A stretch of 63,334 bases of DNA from NCBI GenBank assembly GCA_034669505.1, contig JAXDNJ010000037.1, positions 1-63,334 on the forward strand. Reading direction: 5' to 3'. Shown piece after piece: positions 16,819-25,015 of this stretch (its first letter is position 1; each line of letters begins with the position of its first letter). The stretch comes from JAFASC01 sp034669505 (GTDB lineage: Bacteria > Pseudomonadota > Alphaproteobacteria > Rhizobiales > Beijerinckiaceae). The notes below the pieces were generated by a model that had not been told where the DNA came from, ran no database searches, and worked only from the letters and a program-made list of their open reading frames with translations. The translations under genes were made by a program, and so were the position numbers.

Positions 16819-19046
16819 ACGCCCCACTCTTCACTCCGTCGCGCCGTGAGGTTCTTGCCGGCGCACTCATCGTCAGTTTCTCGCTGCGCCCGCCGCGGTC
16901 CGTGGCAGCGGAGGAACAGCAGAACGCCGGGCCGAAGCCGAAGCTGCCCGGCAGCCTGAAAGACGCGGCGATGCTCGACGCTTGGATTCGCGTCGATGCC
17001 AATGGCACGGTGACAATCTTCACCGGCAAATGCGAGATCGGTCAGGGCATCAAGACGGCGTTGATCCAGGTGGCTGCGGAGGAACTCGAAGTCGAACCGA
17101 GCAGGATTCATCTTGTCACGGCTGACACAGCGCGAACGGCGAATGAAGGTTTCACCTCCGGCAGCAATTCGATGAAGGATTCAGGCACTGCAATCCGCAA
17201 CGCCGCGGCGCAGGTGCGCGAAATCCTTATCGGCGTCGCGGCGGAGCGTCTTGGGGTCGCAGCGGATCAGTTACACGCGCAATCCGGTGCGGTGGTCGGA
17301 CCGGACAATCGCCGGATCGGATATGGCGAGCTTGTCGCAGGCGACGTTCTGCATGTCGCCGCGCAGCCGGCATCGAAGCTGAAAAGCCCTGAGGCGCTGA
17401 AAGTCATCGGCCAGTCGATGCCACGCGTCGATATTCCGGGAAAGGTGACGGGCGGCGTTAGCTACGTGCAGGATTTGCGCCTGCCGGGCATGGCGCATGC
17501 ACGCATCGTGCGTCCACCGAGCTATGACGCGCGGCTGCAATCGCTCGACACCAGCGCGGTCGAGAAGCTGCCCGGCGTCCTCAAGATCGTGCGCGACGGC
17601 AGTTTTCTTGCCGTTATCGCCGAGCGCGAGTTCCAGGCGGTGACCGCGATGCATGCGCTCGCCGCTCACGCGAAATGGGATGTCGCGACAAAATTGCCGG
17701 ACGAGAAGGACATATTCGGCTTCATCGAGTCGTTGCCCGCCGACGATTATGTCATTGCCGAGAAGCATGCGCCTGCCGCAGCCGCCGCGCAGTCTCTGGA
17801 AGCGGTCTATCGCCGACCGTATCAGCTGCACGGATCGATCGGCCCGTCTTGCGCTGTTGCCTCGTTCGATGGTGACGCGCTCACCGTCTGGAGCCACGCG
17901 CAAGGCATGTTCCCGCTGCGCAAAGCGATTGCGGAAATGCTGCACCTTTCCGACGACAAGGTCCGCTGCATCCATATGGAAGGGGCGGGCTGCTATGGCC
18001 ACAATGGCGCCGACGATGCCGCCGCCGATGCGGCCCTACTGGCGCGCGCTTTGCCGGGCCGGCCCGTGCGCGTGCAATGGACGCGCGAGCAGGAACATCA
18101 ATGGGAGCCTTATGGCCCTGCCATGTTGAGCCGCGCGCGCGCGTCGCTTGATGCGAGCGGTAACATCGTCGATTGGCAGTACGAGGTGCGCAGCAATACG
18201 CATTCGACGCGCCCGCCCGGCGCCGGACAACTGCTTGCCGCGCGTCATCTCGAACAGCCGTTCAAGCCGGACGCGCCGAAACCGATCCCACAGCCCGAAG
18301 GCGGCGGCGATCGCAACAGCATTCCGCTTTACGCCCTCCCAAACGTGCGCGTCGTGCATCACTTCGTGCCGGACATGCCCTTGCGCGTGTCGGCCCAACG
18401 CGGTCTCGGCGCCTATCACAATGTATTCGCCATCGAGAGTTTTCTGGATGAGCTCGCAGTCGCAGCGGGCGCTGATCCCCTCGAATTCCGTCTCCGCCAC
18501 ATCCAGGAGCCGCGTGCACGCAAGGTGATCACAACGGCGGCGGAGCGCTTTGGTTGGGCCTCCACGCCGCTCCCGAAAGGCAAGGGCCGCGGCTTCGCCT
18601 TTGCGCGTTACAAGAATCTGGGCGCCTATTGCGCGGTCGCGATCGAAGTCGACGTCGAGCACGAGAGCGGGCGCGTGCGTCTCGGCCGCGCGGTAGCCGC
18701 GGTCGACAGCGGACAGGCGGTCAATCCGGATGGCATCGCCAACCAGATCCAGGGCGGCATCGTGCAGTCCGCAAGCTGGACGCTGTACGAATCCGTGCGG
18801 TTCAATGAGACGCGCATCCTGAGTCAAGATTGGAGTACCTATCCGATCCTGCGGTTCGGGGCGGTTCCCGAAAGCGTCGAGGTGCATGTGATCGATGCGC
18901 CGGGGCAGCCCTTCCTCGGGACGGGCGAGGCCGCGCAAGGGCCCACAGCCGCGGCGATCGCCAATGCGGTGGCAAATGCGACAGGGATGCGCGTCCGCGA
19001 TCTACCGCTCAACGCAGCGCGGGTGAAGGCCGCGATCGGCGTGTAA
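16815..19046 (+). CDS. Molybdopterin-binding large subunit (IorB/aldehyde dehydrogenase type)
   Basis: 743 residues. The N-terminus has a twin-arginine signal (SRREVLAGALIVSFSL), then the MoCo-binding domains of the xanthine oxidase family, for example IFTGKCEIGQGIKTALIQVA, the MEGAGCYGHNGADDAAADA segment and GTGEAAQGPTAAAIANAVAN near the C-terminus with the catalytic Glu region. This domain layout is the isoquinoline 1-oxidoreductase beta/aldehyde dehydrogenase large-subunit type. It likely oxidises aldehydes or N-heterocycles in the periplasm. It is the last gene of the three-gene operon; the tRNA gene follows after about 70 bases. Confidence 0.95.
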   Translation: MNAPLFTPSRREVLAGALIVSFSLRPPRSVAAEEQQNAGPKPKLPGSLKDAAMLDAWIRVDANGTVTIFTGKCEIGQGIKTALIQVAAEELEVEPSRIHLVTADTARTANEGFTSGSNSMKDSGTAIRNAAAQVREILIGVAAERLGVAADQLHAQSGAVVGPDNRRIGYGELVAGDVLHVAAQPASKLKSPEALKVIGQSMPRVDIPGKVTGGVSYVQDLRLPGMAHARIVRPPSYDARLQSLDTSAVEKLPGVLKIVRDGSFLAVIAEREFQAVTAMHALAAHAKWDVATKLPDEKDIFGFIESLPADDYVIAEKHAPAAAAAQSLEAVYRRPYQLHGSIGPSCAVASFDGDALTVWSHAQGMFPLRKAIAEMLHLSDDKVRCIHMEGAGCYGHNGADDAAADAALLARALPGRPVRVQWTREQEHQWEPYGPAMLSRARASLDASGNIVDWQYEVRSNTHSTRPPGAGQLLAARHLEQPFKPDAPKPIPQPEGGGDRNSIPLYALPNVRVVHHFVPDMPLRVSAQRGLGAYHNVFAIESFLDELAVAAGADPLEFRLRHIQEPRARKVITTAAERFGWASTPLPKGKGRGFAFARYKNLGAYCAVAIEVDVEHESGRVRLGRAVAAVDSGQAVNPDGIANQIQGGIVQSASWTLYESVRFNETRILSQDWSTYPILRFGAVPESVEVHVIDAPGQPFLGTGEAAQGPTAAAIANAVANATGMRVRDLPLNAARVKAAIGV

Positions 19047-19117
19047 TTGAGCTTAGCTTGACACCCCCGGACACCACGCCTAAATCGCGGGCCTCGCGAG
19101 TGCGAGACGATTGCGGC

Positions 19118-19191
19118 GGCGGGGTAGCTCAGTTGGTTAGAGCGGAGGAATCATAATCCTTAGGTCGGGGGTTCAACTCCCTCCCCCGCTA
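19118..19191 (+). tRNA. tRNA-Met (CAT), elongator type
   Basis: A 74-nt cloverleaf without an encoded CCA. Acceptor GGCGGGG pairs with CCCCGCT (a G-T at the first pair), D-stem GCTC/GAGC, anticodon stem GAGGA/TCCTT with loop ATCATAA (anticodon CAT), T-loop TTCAACT. Sequence and G1-T72 pair resemble elongator tRNA-Met of Hyphomicrobiales rather than the initiator, which lacks a paired first base. tRNA-Ile2 with modified CAT is possible but less likely. Confidence 0.93.
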
Positions 19192-19229
19192 CCGCCGCAA
19201 ACATTGGACCAAGCAATGGTCGATTGGAT

Positions 19230-19263
19230 CGGCAACGTCTCACGGCCTGCCGATTTTTCTTTT
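19230..19263 (+). terminator. Probable terminator after tRNA-Met
   Basis: A short CGGCA/TGCCG stem (19230-19234 and 19248-19252) with a 13-base loop is followed by ATTTTTCTTTT. The U-rich tail is good but the stem is only 5 bp. Confidence 0.45.
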
Positions 19264-19368
19264 CTCGGCTGCCGGAACTTATTTGGAATACCAACTGACG
19301 TGTGCACGATCACCCAGTCGTCTGCGTGCATGGCTCTCGCCAACTAAAATGAAGGGAACGTTGCTCCT

Positions 19369-19659
19369 ATGCCGGAGGAAACAGGCCGTCTTTCCCAAGC
19401 CGAGCAAGATCAAGTGATGCAGGAGCTGCGGCGGCGCTTCCCAAATCTGCGGTGTCCGGTGAGCGGCAGTGCCAATTTCAACCTTCATGATTATGCCGTC
19501 GCCCCGGTCACCATCGGCGGCACAGGCAACGTCTACCCGGGCGGTGGAACGGTCATCCCGCAGATCATGATCATCTCGGATGCCGGGTTTGTGATGTACT
19601 TCTCGGCAATCACGCTTGGGCTGAAATTCCAGTCTACATCGCAACCGGGACAGGCCTGA
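19369..19659 (+). CDS. Hypothetical protein
   Basis: A 96-residue protein with no recognised domain. The N-terminus is charged and helical (EETGRLSQAEQDQVMQELRR). It is followed by a short RCPVSGSANFNLHDYAVAPV segment and a Gly-rich hydrophobic C-terminal half. Only one Cys is present, so it is not a zinc ribbon. There is no clear signal peptide. It lies alone between the tRNA and the exported CMD-like gene, with coding-like codon use. The function is unknown. Confidence 0.6.
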   Translation: MPEETGRLSQAEQDQVMQELRRRFPNLRCPVSGSANFNLHDYAVAPVTIGGTGNVYPGGGTVIPQIMIISDAGFVMYFSAITLGLKFQSTSQPGQA

Positions 19660-19736
19660 AGCAGTCGCGCACTGGCGCGGTCAACGGACCTGCAATACGC
19701 TCACCTCCGCATCAAAAAGCCCGCGGAGGAAACCTG

Positions 19737-20393
19737 ATGAAATCGCGCCACCTTTGGCTGCCCTCACTCGCCCTCGCCGTTGCCGGCGGATGCCTCGGCG
19801 CAAGCCTTCTCGCGCCGCCGGCGCGCGGCAAGGAGCCGCGCTTTCCCCAGCTCACGATGGAGCAGTTGAACGAGCAGCAGCGCCCGCTCGGCGAGCAAGT
19901 GATGAAAGTCTCGAGCGTCGGCCTCGCCGGTCCCTACAATCCGATGATGCGCAGCCCGGTTCTCGGCCAGCGGCTGTTCGACCTCTATCATTATCTGCGC
20001 TGGGAAACCTCAGTCCCGACCAAGCTCAATGAATTCGCGATCCTGATCATCGGCCGGCAATGGCGCTCGCAGGTCGAGTGGTACGCGCATGCGCCGCTGG
20101 CGCAGAAGGCCGGCCTCTCGCCCGAGATCATCGCGCAGCTCAAGGCCAATAAACGCCCTTCCGGCATGGCCGAGGACGAGGCGGCGGTCTACGACTTCGT
20201 CACCGAGCTTACGACGACGCACGAAGTGTCGGACGCGACTTATTCCCGCGCCAAGAAAATATTTAACGACCAGCAGATCGTTGACTTAACCTCGGTCGCG
20301 GGATGCTATGTGTCCGTCGCCATGCTGCTCGCGATGGCGGAGGAGACGACGCCGCCGGGGAAGGAAGCCCCGTTCAAACCGGGCGAACCATAA
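19737..20393 (+). CDS. Exported carboxymuconolactone decarboxylase-like protein
   Basis: 218 residues. A signal peptide (about 1-31) contains AGGC, a poor lipobox, so it is secreted or possibly a lipoprotein. The rest is a CMD/AhpD-like all-helical domain with LNEFAILIIGRQWRSQVEWY and HAPLAQKAGLSPEIIAQLKA, the typical helix pair around the active-site region. The CxxC of AhpD-type peroxidase reductases is absent. Most CMD-family proteins are cytosolic; export is unusual. The start ATG has GGAGG at 19726-19730. The Tat-exported MBL-fold gene follows 19 bases later, so the two are probably co-transcribed and act together outside the cytoplasm. Confidence 0.85.
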   Translation: MKSRHLWLPSLALAVAGGCLGASLLAPPARGKEPRFPQLTMEQLNEQQRPLGEQVMKVSSVGLAGPYNPMMRSPVLGQRLFDLYHYLRWETSVPTKLNEFAILIIGRQWRSQVEWYAHAPLAQKAGLSPEIIAQLKANKRPSGMAEDEAAVYDFVTELTTTHEVSDATYSRAKKIFNDQQIVDLTSVAGCYVSVAMLLAMAEETTPPGKEAPFKPGEP

Positions 20394-20412
20394 AAGAATT
20401 CGGGAGGAGACG

Positions 20413-21396
20413 ATGACTCTGACGACAACACGCCGTTCGCTGCTCAAGGGCACGGCCGCGGCGGGGGCCACGTTCATGGCGCCGGCGCTTTCGGAACCTG
20501 TGCGCGCGGCGGTGCCGCCCGCCGGCAAGCAGGCGCCAGGCTATTATCGCTTCAGGGTCGGCGACTACGAAGTGACGCTGCTGCATGACGGCGCCTTCGT
20601 GCGGCCGTCGCAGGCTTTTGTCACAAACGCCAGCCAGGAGCAGGCAGACGCGGCATCGCAAGCCGCCTATATGCCGCCGGGCAAGGTGACGGTGCCGTTC
20701 AATCCGACCCTGATCAACACGGGTTCGAAGCTCGTGCTCATCGATGTCGGCAACGGCCCGGTGCCGAATGCGCCGGTCGGGCAATTGTTCGCCAATCTCA
20801 AGGCCGCCGGCGTCGACGCGAGCGACATCGACATCGTCGTTCTCTCGCATTTGCATCCCGACCACATCAACGGCTTGCGCACGGCGGACAAGGGCCTCGC
20901 GTTCCCAAATGCCGAGATCAAGGCGCCGGCGCAGGAATGGGCGTTCTGGATGAGCGACGACAATATGGCGAAAGCCTCCAGCAAAATGATGCAGGACTAT
21001 TTCGCCAATACGCGGAAGACGCTGGGCGGCCTCGAGAACAAGATCACCCGCTACGATTGGGACAAGGAGGTCGCGCCTGGCGTGACCGCGCTGAACACCG
21101 CCGGGCACACGCCGGGGCACACGTCCTTTGCGATTGCCTCAGGCGCGGGCCGCATGCTGGTGCAATCCGACGTCACCAACATTCCGGAATTCTTCCTGCG
21201 CAATCCCGACTGGCACGTCGCCTACGACGTCGATCCGGAGCAGGCGGCGAAGACCCGGCACAAGTTCCATGACATGGCGGCAGCCGAGAAGATGCTCGTC
21301 GCAGGCTACCACTTCTCCTTCCCCTCAGCCGGCCACGTCGAAAAGGACGGCGCGGGTTATCGCCTTGTTCCGGTCGCATGGAGCGCGGCGCTGTAG
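20413..21396 (+). CDS. Tat-exported metallo-beta-lactamase-fold hydrolase
   Basis: 327 residues with a twin-arginine leader (TTRRSLLKGTAAAGATF). The MBL-fold metal site HLHPDH (H146, H148, D150, H151) and the later TAGHTPGHTSF His are intact. The subgroup resembles N-acyl-homoserine-lactone lactonase/glyoxalase-II-like hydrolases, but the substrate is not determined. The start at 20413 is supported by GGAGGAG at 20403-20409; it lies 19 bases after the CMD-like gene. An upstream in-frame start at 20308 would overlap that gene and bury the Tat signal. Confidence 0.92.
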   Translation: MTLTTTRRSLLKGTAAAGATFMAPALSEPVRAAVPPAGKQAPGYYRFRVGDYEVTLLHDGAFVRPSQAFVTNASQEQADAASQAAYMPPGKVTVPFNPTLINTGSKLVLIDVGNGPVPNAPVGQLFANLKAAGVDASDIDIVVLSHLHPDHINGLRTADKGLAFPNAEIKAPAQEWAFWMSDDNMAKASSKMMQDYFANTRKTLGGLENKITRYDWDKEVAPGVTALNTAGHTPGHTSFAIASGAGRMLVQSDVTNIPEFFLRNPDWHVAYDVDPEQAAKTRHKFHDMAAAEKMLVAGYHFSFPSAGHVEKDGAGYRLVPVAWSAAL

Positions 21397-21471
21397 AGTC
21401 GGACGCAGAACTCCCAAAGCCGCGGATTCGGGCCTCTCACGGGCCGCACCGCTGTCATGCGAAGTGCAGGC

Positions 21472-21666
21472 CTATTTCCCGGCAGCCGTCTTGTTCTTGC
21501 GGTGCCCGGCGATCCAGGTCGCCGAATCGCGTTGCATCCAGCGCTGCGCTTCCTCCTCGGTCGGGAAGGAGAGATGCGTTCGCTGTGCGCGCGGCCAATC
21601 GACTGTGACTCTGCACCCGCCCTGCCGCAAAGTGGCGACGGAGAGCGTAACTTGGTTGTCCTGCAT
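21472..21666 (-). CDS. Small conserved-looking hypothetical protein
   Basis: A 64-residue soluble protein. The segment CRVTVDWPRAQRTHLSFPTE and a following EEEAQRWMQRDSATWI look like a small single-domain protein seen in Rhizobiales genomes, with beta strands then an amphipathic helix. Positive charge is concentrated at the end (RKNKTAAGK). It is the next gene downstream of the phospholipase D gene on the same strand (116 bases away) but has higher GC, so it is probably separate. The function is unknown. A longer in-frame reading to 21786 has atypical composition and was not used. Confidence 0.55.
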   Translation of the reverse strand: MQDNQVTLSVATLRQGGCRVTVDWPRAQRTHLSFPTEEEAQRWMQRDSATWIAGHRKNKTAAGK

Positions 21667-21782
21667 AAAGAGCCCCGGCGGTAATCCACTGGCCAGGCAT
21701 ATAGGGCGGCCGCGGCCTCTGGCAGCACGCGGGGCACCCTTTTGTTTGTCGATCCGAACTGGCTGAGCCGTTTGAAGGTGTG

Positions 21783-23474
21783 TCAATCGTCGAAAACGGC
21801 GGAAAAGGGCACCTTCTGGAAACCCGGAGGCGGCACCTCATCCTCCGCCGCCACCCGCGGACGCGCTGGAGTGGGATGGGCGGTGGCGAGGTGTTCCCAA
21901 TCATAGTCGTAGACATCGGCGAGGTAGGCCGCGATCTCCTCGTCGTCGAAAATTAGGCTGGCGTCGCGGTTCGTTTTGACGCCCTCGTTCGACCAATTGT
22001 GGCTGCCGAACATGACCACCTTCTTGTCGACGATGATCGTCTTGTTGTGACAGGCTGGTTGGAAGCGGAATGTATCCTTCGGGAACCCGAGCGCCACCAG
22101 GACGTCCAGACTTTCCTGTTTCATCATGTCGCGGCAAATGATGCGTACATCCAGCCCCTTATCGATCTTGTCTTTGAGCGCATCGATGAGCATCCTGAAT
22201 TCAGGGAAGTCGTCCTCGGTGCCGCGGAAGTTGATGTATTGGTTCTGGTACCACAGGCTTTCCTTGGCCGACTTGATCAGCTTCAGCGCATTCTCCGCAT
22301 AATTGTCAGGCGTGAGCAGCGGCTGAACGCTGACGACACGCTTGAGCCGCAGCGGCTTAAACAGCCGTGGCGGAGCCGCAAACGCAACGAAATCTTCCGC
22401 TTCTTCCGCGGGCACGATGAGATCGGGTTGGGCGACCGCGACCGCCCCCTGGGCTTGGGCGTCCGCCTGCGCCGAAGAGAGCTCGAAATCGCGTTTGATG
22501 TAGAACTCGTAAATCGACGCAAGCTTCTCGTTCTGGATGATCGCGTGATAGTCGCGATTGTACTTGCGCTGGAACCCCGCCGGGAGCTTTTCAGCCTTCG
22601 GATCGAAGGGGTGAACGTTCGGCTGATTTGAAGACTGCCAATTGCCGCTCGACAGCCACATGGCAGTGCCGTCTCGCACGGCGACTTTGATGTGATAGGC
22701 GGAAGCCCACAATCCGTCCGGATTCGCCTTCGAATGTAGCGTCGCCCATGCCATCTCGAAACGTTTTTTCATGGCCTTTTCGAGCGGTGTAATGACCTCG
22801 TCTTCCTCGTTGAGATCGTTGGCTTTGACCCCGCTCTTCGCCGGCTTCTCCGGGACTGGATGCAGCACCAATTCGAACTTACGTCCCGACGGTTTTACCG
22901 CCGCTTCGACTGCCTCGAAAATGTGAGGCGCCGTGAACTGATACATCGCTACTGTGAGGCTCGACTCCGTAGCCTCGAGGAAGGTTTCGAGTTCGCCCCA
23001 ACCCGCTTCGGGGCTGACGCAGATGGTTAGATCCATCTCCTCCTTGACCAGTTGCAGTCTGGGTGGGTTCGGCTCCTCGTAGCTGCCGGTCTTCGGCGGC
23101 AGAAAATCGAAGGTAGCGTCCCCGCCGAGTATCTCTTCGAAGGCCGAAACCGTCGAGCCCTCAGGCGTGCCGAACGATACCGGTTTCTGTTCCGCGGCCG
23201 CTACTTGCTCTTCGACCGTCGCGTCGATGACGGAGAACGGCACGCCGAAACTGTGTGCGAGATCGGCGGCCTTTACCGGTGCCGTTCCCGGAGTGACGGC
23301 CACCACGACCGCCGGCACCGGACTACCGGTCGCCGGATATCCGTAGCCGGGGCGGACCGCGACGACATCTTTGATGCCTGCCAGCTTTGCGCGAACCTGA
23401 CCGATCGCGTCCAGCACCGGCTTGAACGATGCGCGCACGGCGTCTGCAACCTGAAGTATGCCCGTTCCATTCAT
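21783..23474 (-). CDS. Phospholipase D family protein with two HKD motifs
   Basis: 563 residues. Residues about 1-95 form an N-terminal alpha/beta domain (VVAVRPGYGYP, VPAVVVAV, GVPFSVIDATVEEQ) that resembles the small domain preceding some bacterial trypsin-like and nuclease effectors. Two PLD repeats follow: HIKVAVRD (H261, K263, D268) with SSGNW, and HNKTIIVD (H476, K478, D483) with GSHNW. Both HxK-x4-D active sites are complete, so it should hydrolyse a phosphodiester in lipid or nucleic acid. No signal peptide or membrane helix is seen. The ATG has GGGGAG upstream. It is the third gene of a tight operon, 37 bases after the C25-like protease. Confidence 0.93.
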   Translation of the reverse strand: MNGTGILQVADAVRASFKPVLDAIGQVRAKLAGIKDVVAVRPGYGYPATGSPVPAVVVAVTPGTAPVKAADLAHSFGVPFSVIDATVEEQVAAAEQKPVSFGTPEGSTVSAFEEILGGDATFDFLPPKTGSYEEPNPPRLQLVKEEMDLTICVSPEAGWGELETFLEATESSLTVAMYQFTAPHIFEAVEAAVKPSGRKFELVLHPVPEKPAKSGVKANDLNEEDEVITPLEKAMKKRFEMAWATLHSKANPDGLWASAYHIKVAVRDGTAMWLSSGNWQSSNQPNVHPFDPKAEKLPAGFQRKYNRDYHAIIQNEKLASIYEFYIKRDFELSSAQADAQAQGAVAVAQPDLIVPAEEAEDFVAFAAPPRLFKPLRLKRVVSVQPLLTPDNYAENALKLIKSAKESLWYQNQYINFRGTEDDFPEFRMLIDALKDKIDKGLDVRIICRDMMKQESLDVLVALGFPKDTFRFQPACHNKTIIVDKKVVMFGSHNWSNEGVKTNRDASLIFDDEEIAAYLADVYDYDWEHLATAHPTPARPRVAAEDEVPPPGFQKVPFSAVFDD

Positions 23475-23511
23475 GACCTGCTCCCCTTGGTGAAACTCGC
23501 CCCCGCCGTGC

Positions 23512-24993
23512 CTATTGAGGCGATCGCAAGTCGTTTGCGCGAACGCGCACGGCCGGATCTCCAAGCACGACGTAATTCTGCGCATCATTGCGCTGCAGCC
23601 AGAAAGAGACGAGATCACGATCCGACGGTCGGGTTCCCGCCAGCGCCGTCGGTGACGTGGCGCTGGCCAATGCCGTCGACAGGGCAGCGAAACGCGCACC
23701 GAAATTGCCGCAGACGGAGTGGCCCACCGGAACGCCCGTCAGAATCAAACCCACGCTGTTGCGGAATGCGCCGATCTGCGCATCCTGCGTCTTAGGGGCC
23801 TGGATGGAGAATGCCCACGCACGATCGACATGGGCAATCACGGCCAAGGCGCTGCCCTTCGGATGCGTAAGCAAACGCCGCGGTAAGGCGGCAACAAAGG
23901 GCTTCGGTGCGAGCGGCGCCGCCGCACCGGCGTCGGAGAGCTTCATTGGAAATTGGTCGATGTCGGGAGTGCCCCCTCCGAAACAGGCAAACACCAACGC
24001 GATGAGGCCGTGGACATTGGCCTCATCGTCGATGTCGGAGGCAGCAAGGTAATAGTTCGGACCTATGCTGCCGAGGCCTGGCCAGTCCTGGCAGAGGAGT
24101 GCGCCTTGCGTAGGGATTTGCGTTGGACGGCCCGCCGGCATCCCCATGCCGTGGGAAGCCGTGAACAACATTGCCGGCGCATTCGCGGCATGCAGGATTT
24201 CGAGCAGATTCGCCTTTGTCGCATCGTCGCCGAGCTTCAACGTCCGCGTATAGCCGGCATCGACATTGATCGGCCGCTTGAGCGCACCGGACGCGCCGGG
24301 CAGGCCATTCGCCAGCGGCGTAATGAGCATCGACGCACTCATGTTCGTAGCGGGATCTTGTGGATGTTGCGTTCCCCAAAAAGCGATTTCCTTGTTGTTG
24401 GAGACGGAATTGGCGGTTTCGTACTCGACAACAGAGCGGGCATATTTCTCATATTCGGCGGCGGTGTCGAAGGCGAGGCGGCCCGTCGCGTATTCGACGC
24501 CAATCAGGTATTGAAAGTCGAACGGGATCATATCCGGCGGCCCTACCAGCAGCAGGTAGTAGGGCATGATTTCCGGATCGACGTTGCCGGCTGAGATGTC
24601 GTGCCGCTGATACCAATCCCGGACCTGCTCGCCTTTCTTGTAGTCTAGAACCTTGAAACGATCATTCGCCTGCTGTTTACGCCTCTGAACCAGGGGGTCG
24701 AGAGCTGCTCGAACATCTTGCGGTGTATCCTCGTGGAAGACGATGCCCCAGCCCGCGTCCTCGAGTTTGGTTGGGTCGACCGCGAAAGTCACTCCGAAAG
24801 ACCGCGGCTCGTCTGCGTGCAATTCGGTGAAGGCGTCCACAACGGGTGTTTTGAGCAGCTGTTGAGCAAGTTCAGCGATCGGCCGGGGCGGGAAAACGTA
24901 TTTGCCGCTCACGGCGTCGATGCCGTTGATATAGACGAGGTCGTCGCCTCCGGCAGGTGCTTTACGTTCAGGCGTATTTTCGTCTATTGGCAT
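23512..24993 (-). CDS. Caspase-fold (C25/gingipain-like) cysteine protease
   Basis: 493 residues. YYLLLVGPPDMIPFDFQYLI (145-164), the C-terminal YVVLGDPAVRVR (474-485) and the dyad candidates H281 (LFTASHG) and C337 (LVFACFGG) fit the clan CD peptidase C25/caspase fold. There is no signal peptide, unlike secreted gingipains, so it should act inside the cell. The N-terminal 140 residues are not assigned. The start at 24993 has GGAGAGG at -13 to -7. The gene lies 22 bases after the CHAT gene stop and 37 bases before the PLD gene, so one transcript is expected. Substrate specificity is unknown; the PLD or CHAT partner is an obvious candidate by context only. Confidence 0.85.
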   Translation of the reverse strand: MPIDENTPERKAPAGGDDLVYINGIDAVSGKYVFPPRPIAELAQQLLKTPVVDAFTELHADEPRSFGVTFAVDPTKLEDAGWGIVFHEDTPQDVRAALDPLVQRRKQQANDRFKVLDYKKGEQVRDWYQRHDISAGNVDPEIMPYYLLLVGPPDMIPFDFQYLIGVEYATGRLAFDTAAEYEKYARSVVEYETANSVSNNKEIAFWGTQHPQDPATNMSASMLITPLANGLPGASGALKRPINVDAGYTRTLKLGDDATKANLLEILHAANAPAMLFTASHGMGMPAGRPTQIPTQGALLCQDWPGLGSIGPNYYLAASDIDDEANVHGLIALVFACFGGGTPDIDQFPMKLSDAGAAAPLAPKPFVAALPRRLLTHPKGSALAVIAHVDRAWAFSIQAPKTQDAQIGAFRNSVGLILTGVPVGHSVCGNFGARFAALSTALASATSPTALAGTRPSDRDLVSFWLQRNDAQNYVVLGDPAVRVRANDLRSPQ

Positions 24994-25015
24994 TAGCGCC
25001 TCTCCTAACAATTGG

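Noticed and set aside
19274..19302. GGAAC upstream of the 19369 gene as an EcfG promoter
   Set aside because: The nearest CGT-like -10 element is about 20 bases away, and it is CGTG; spacing and sequence both fail.
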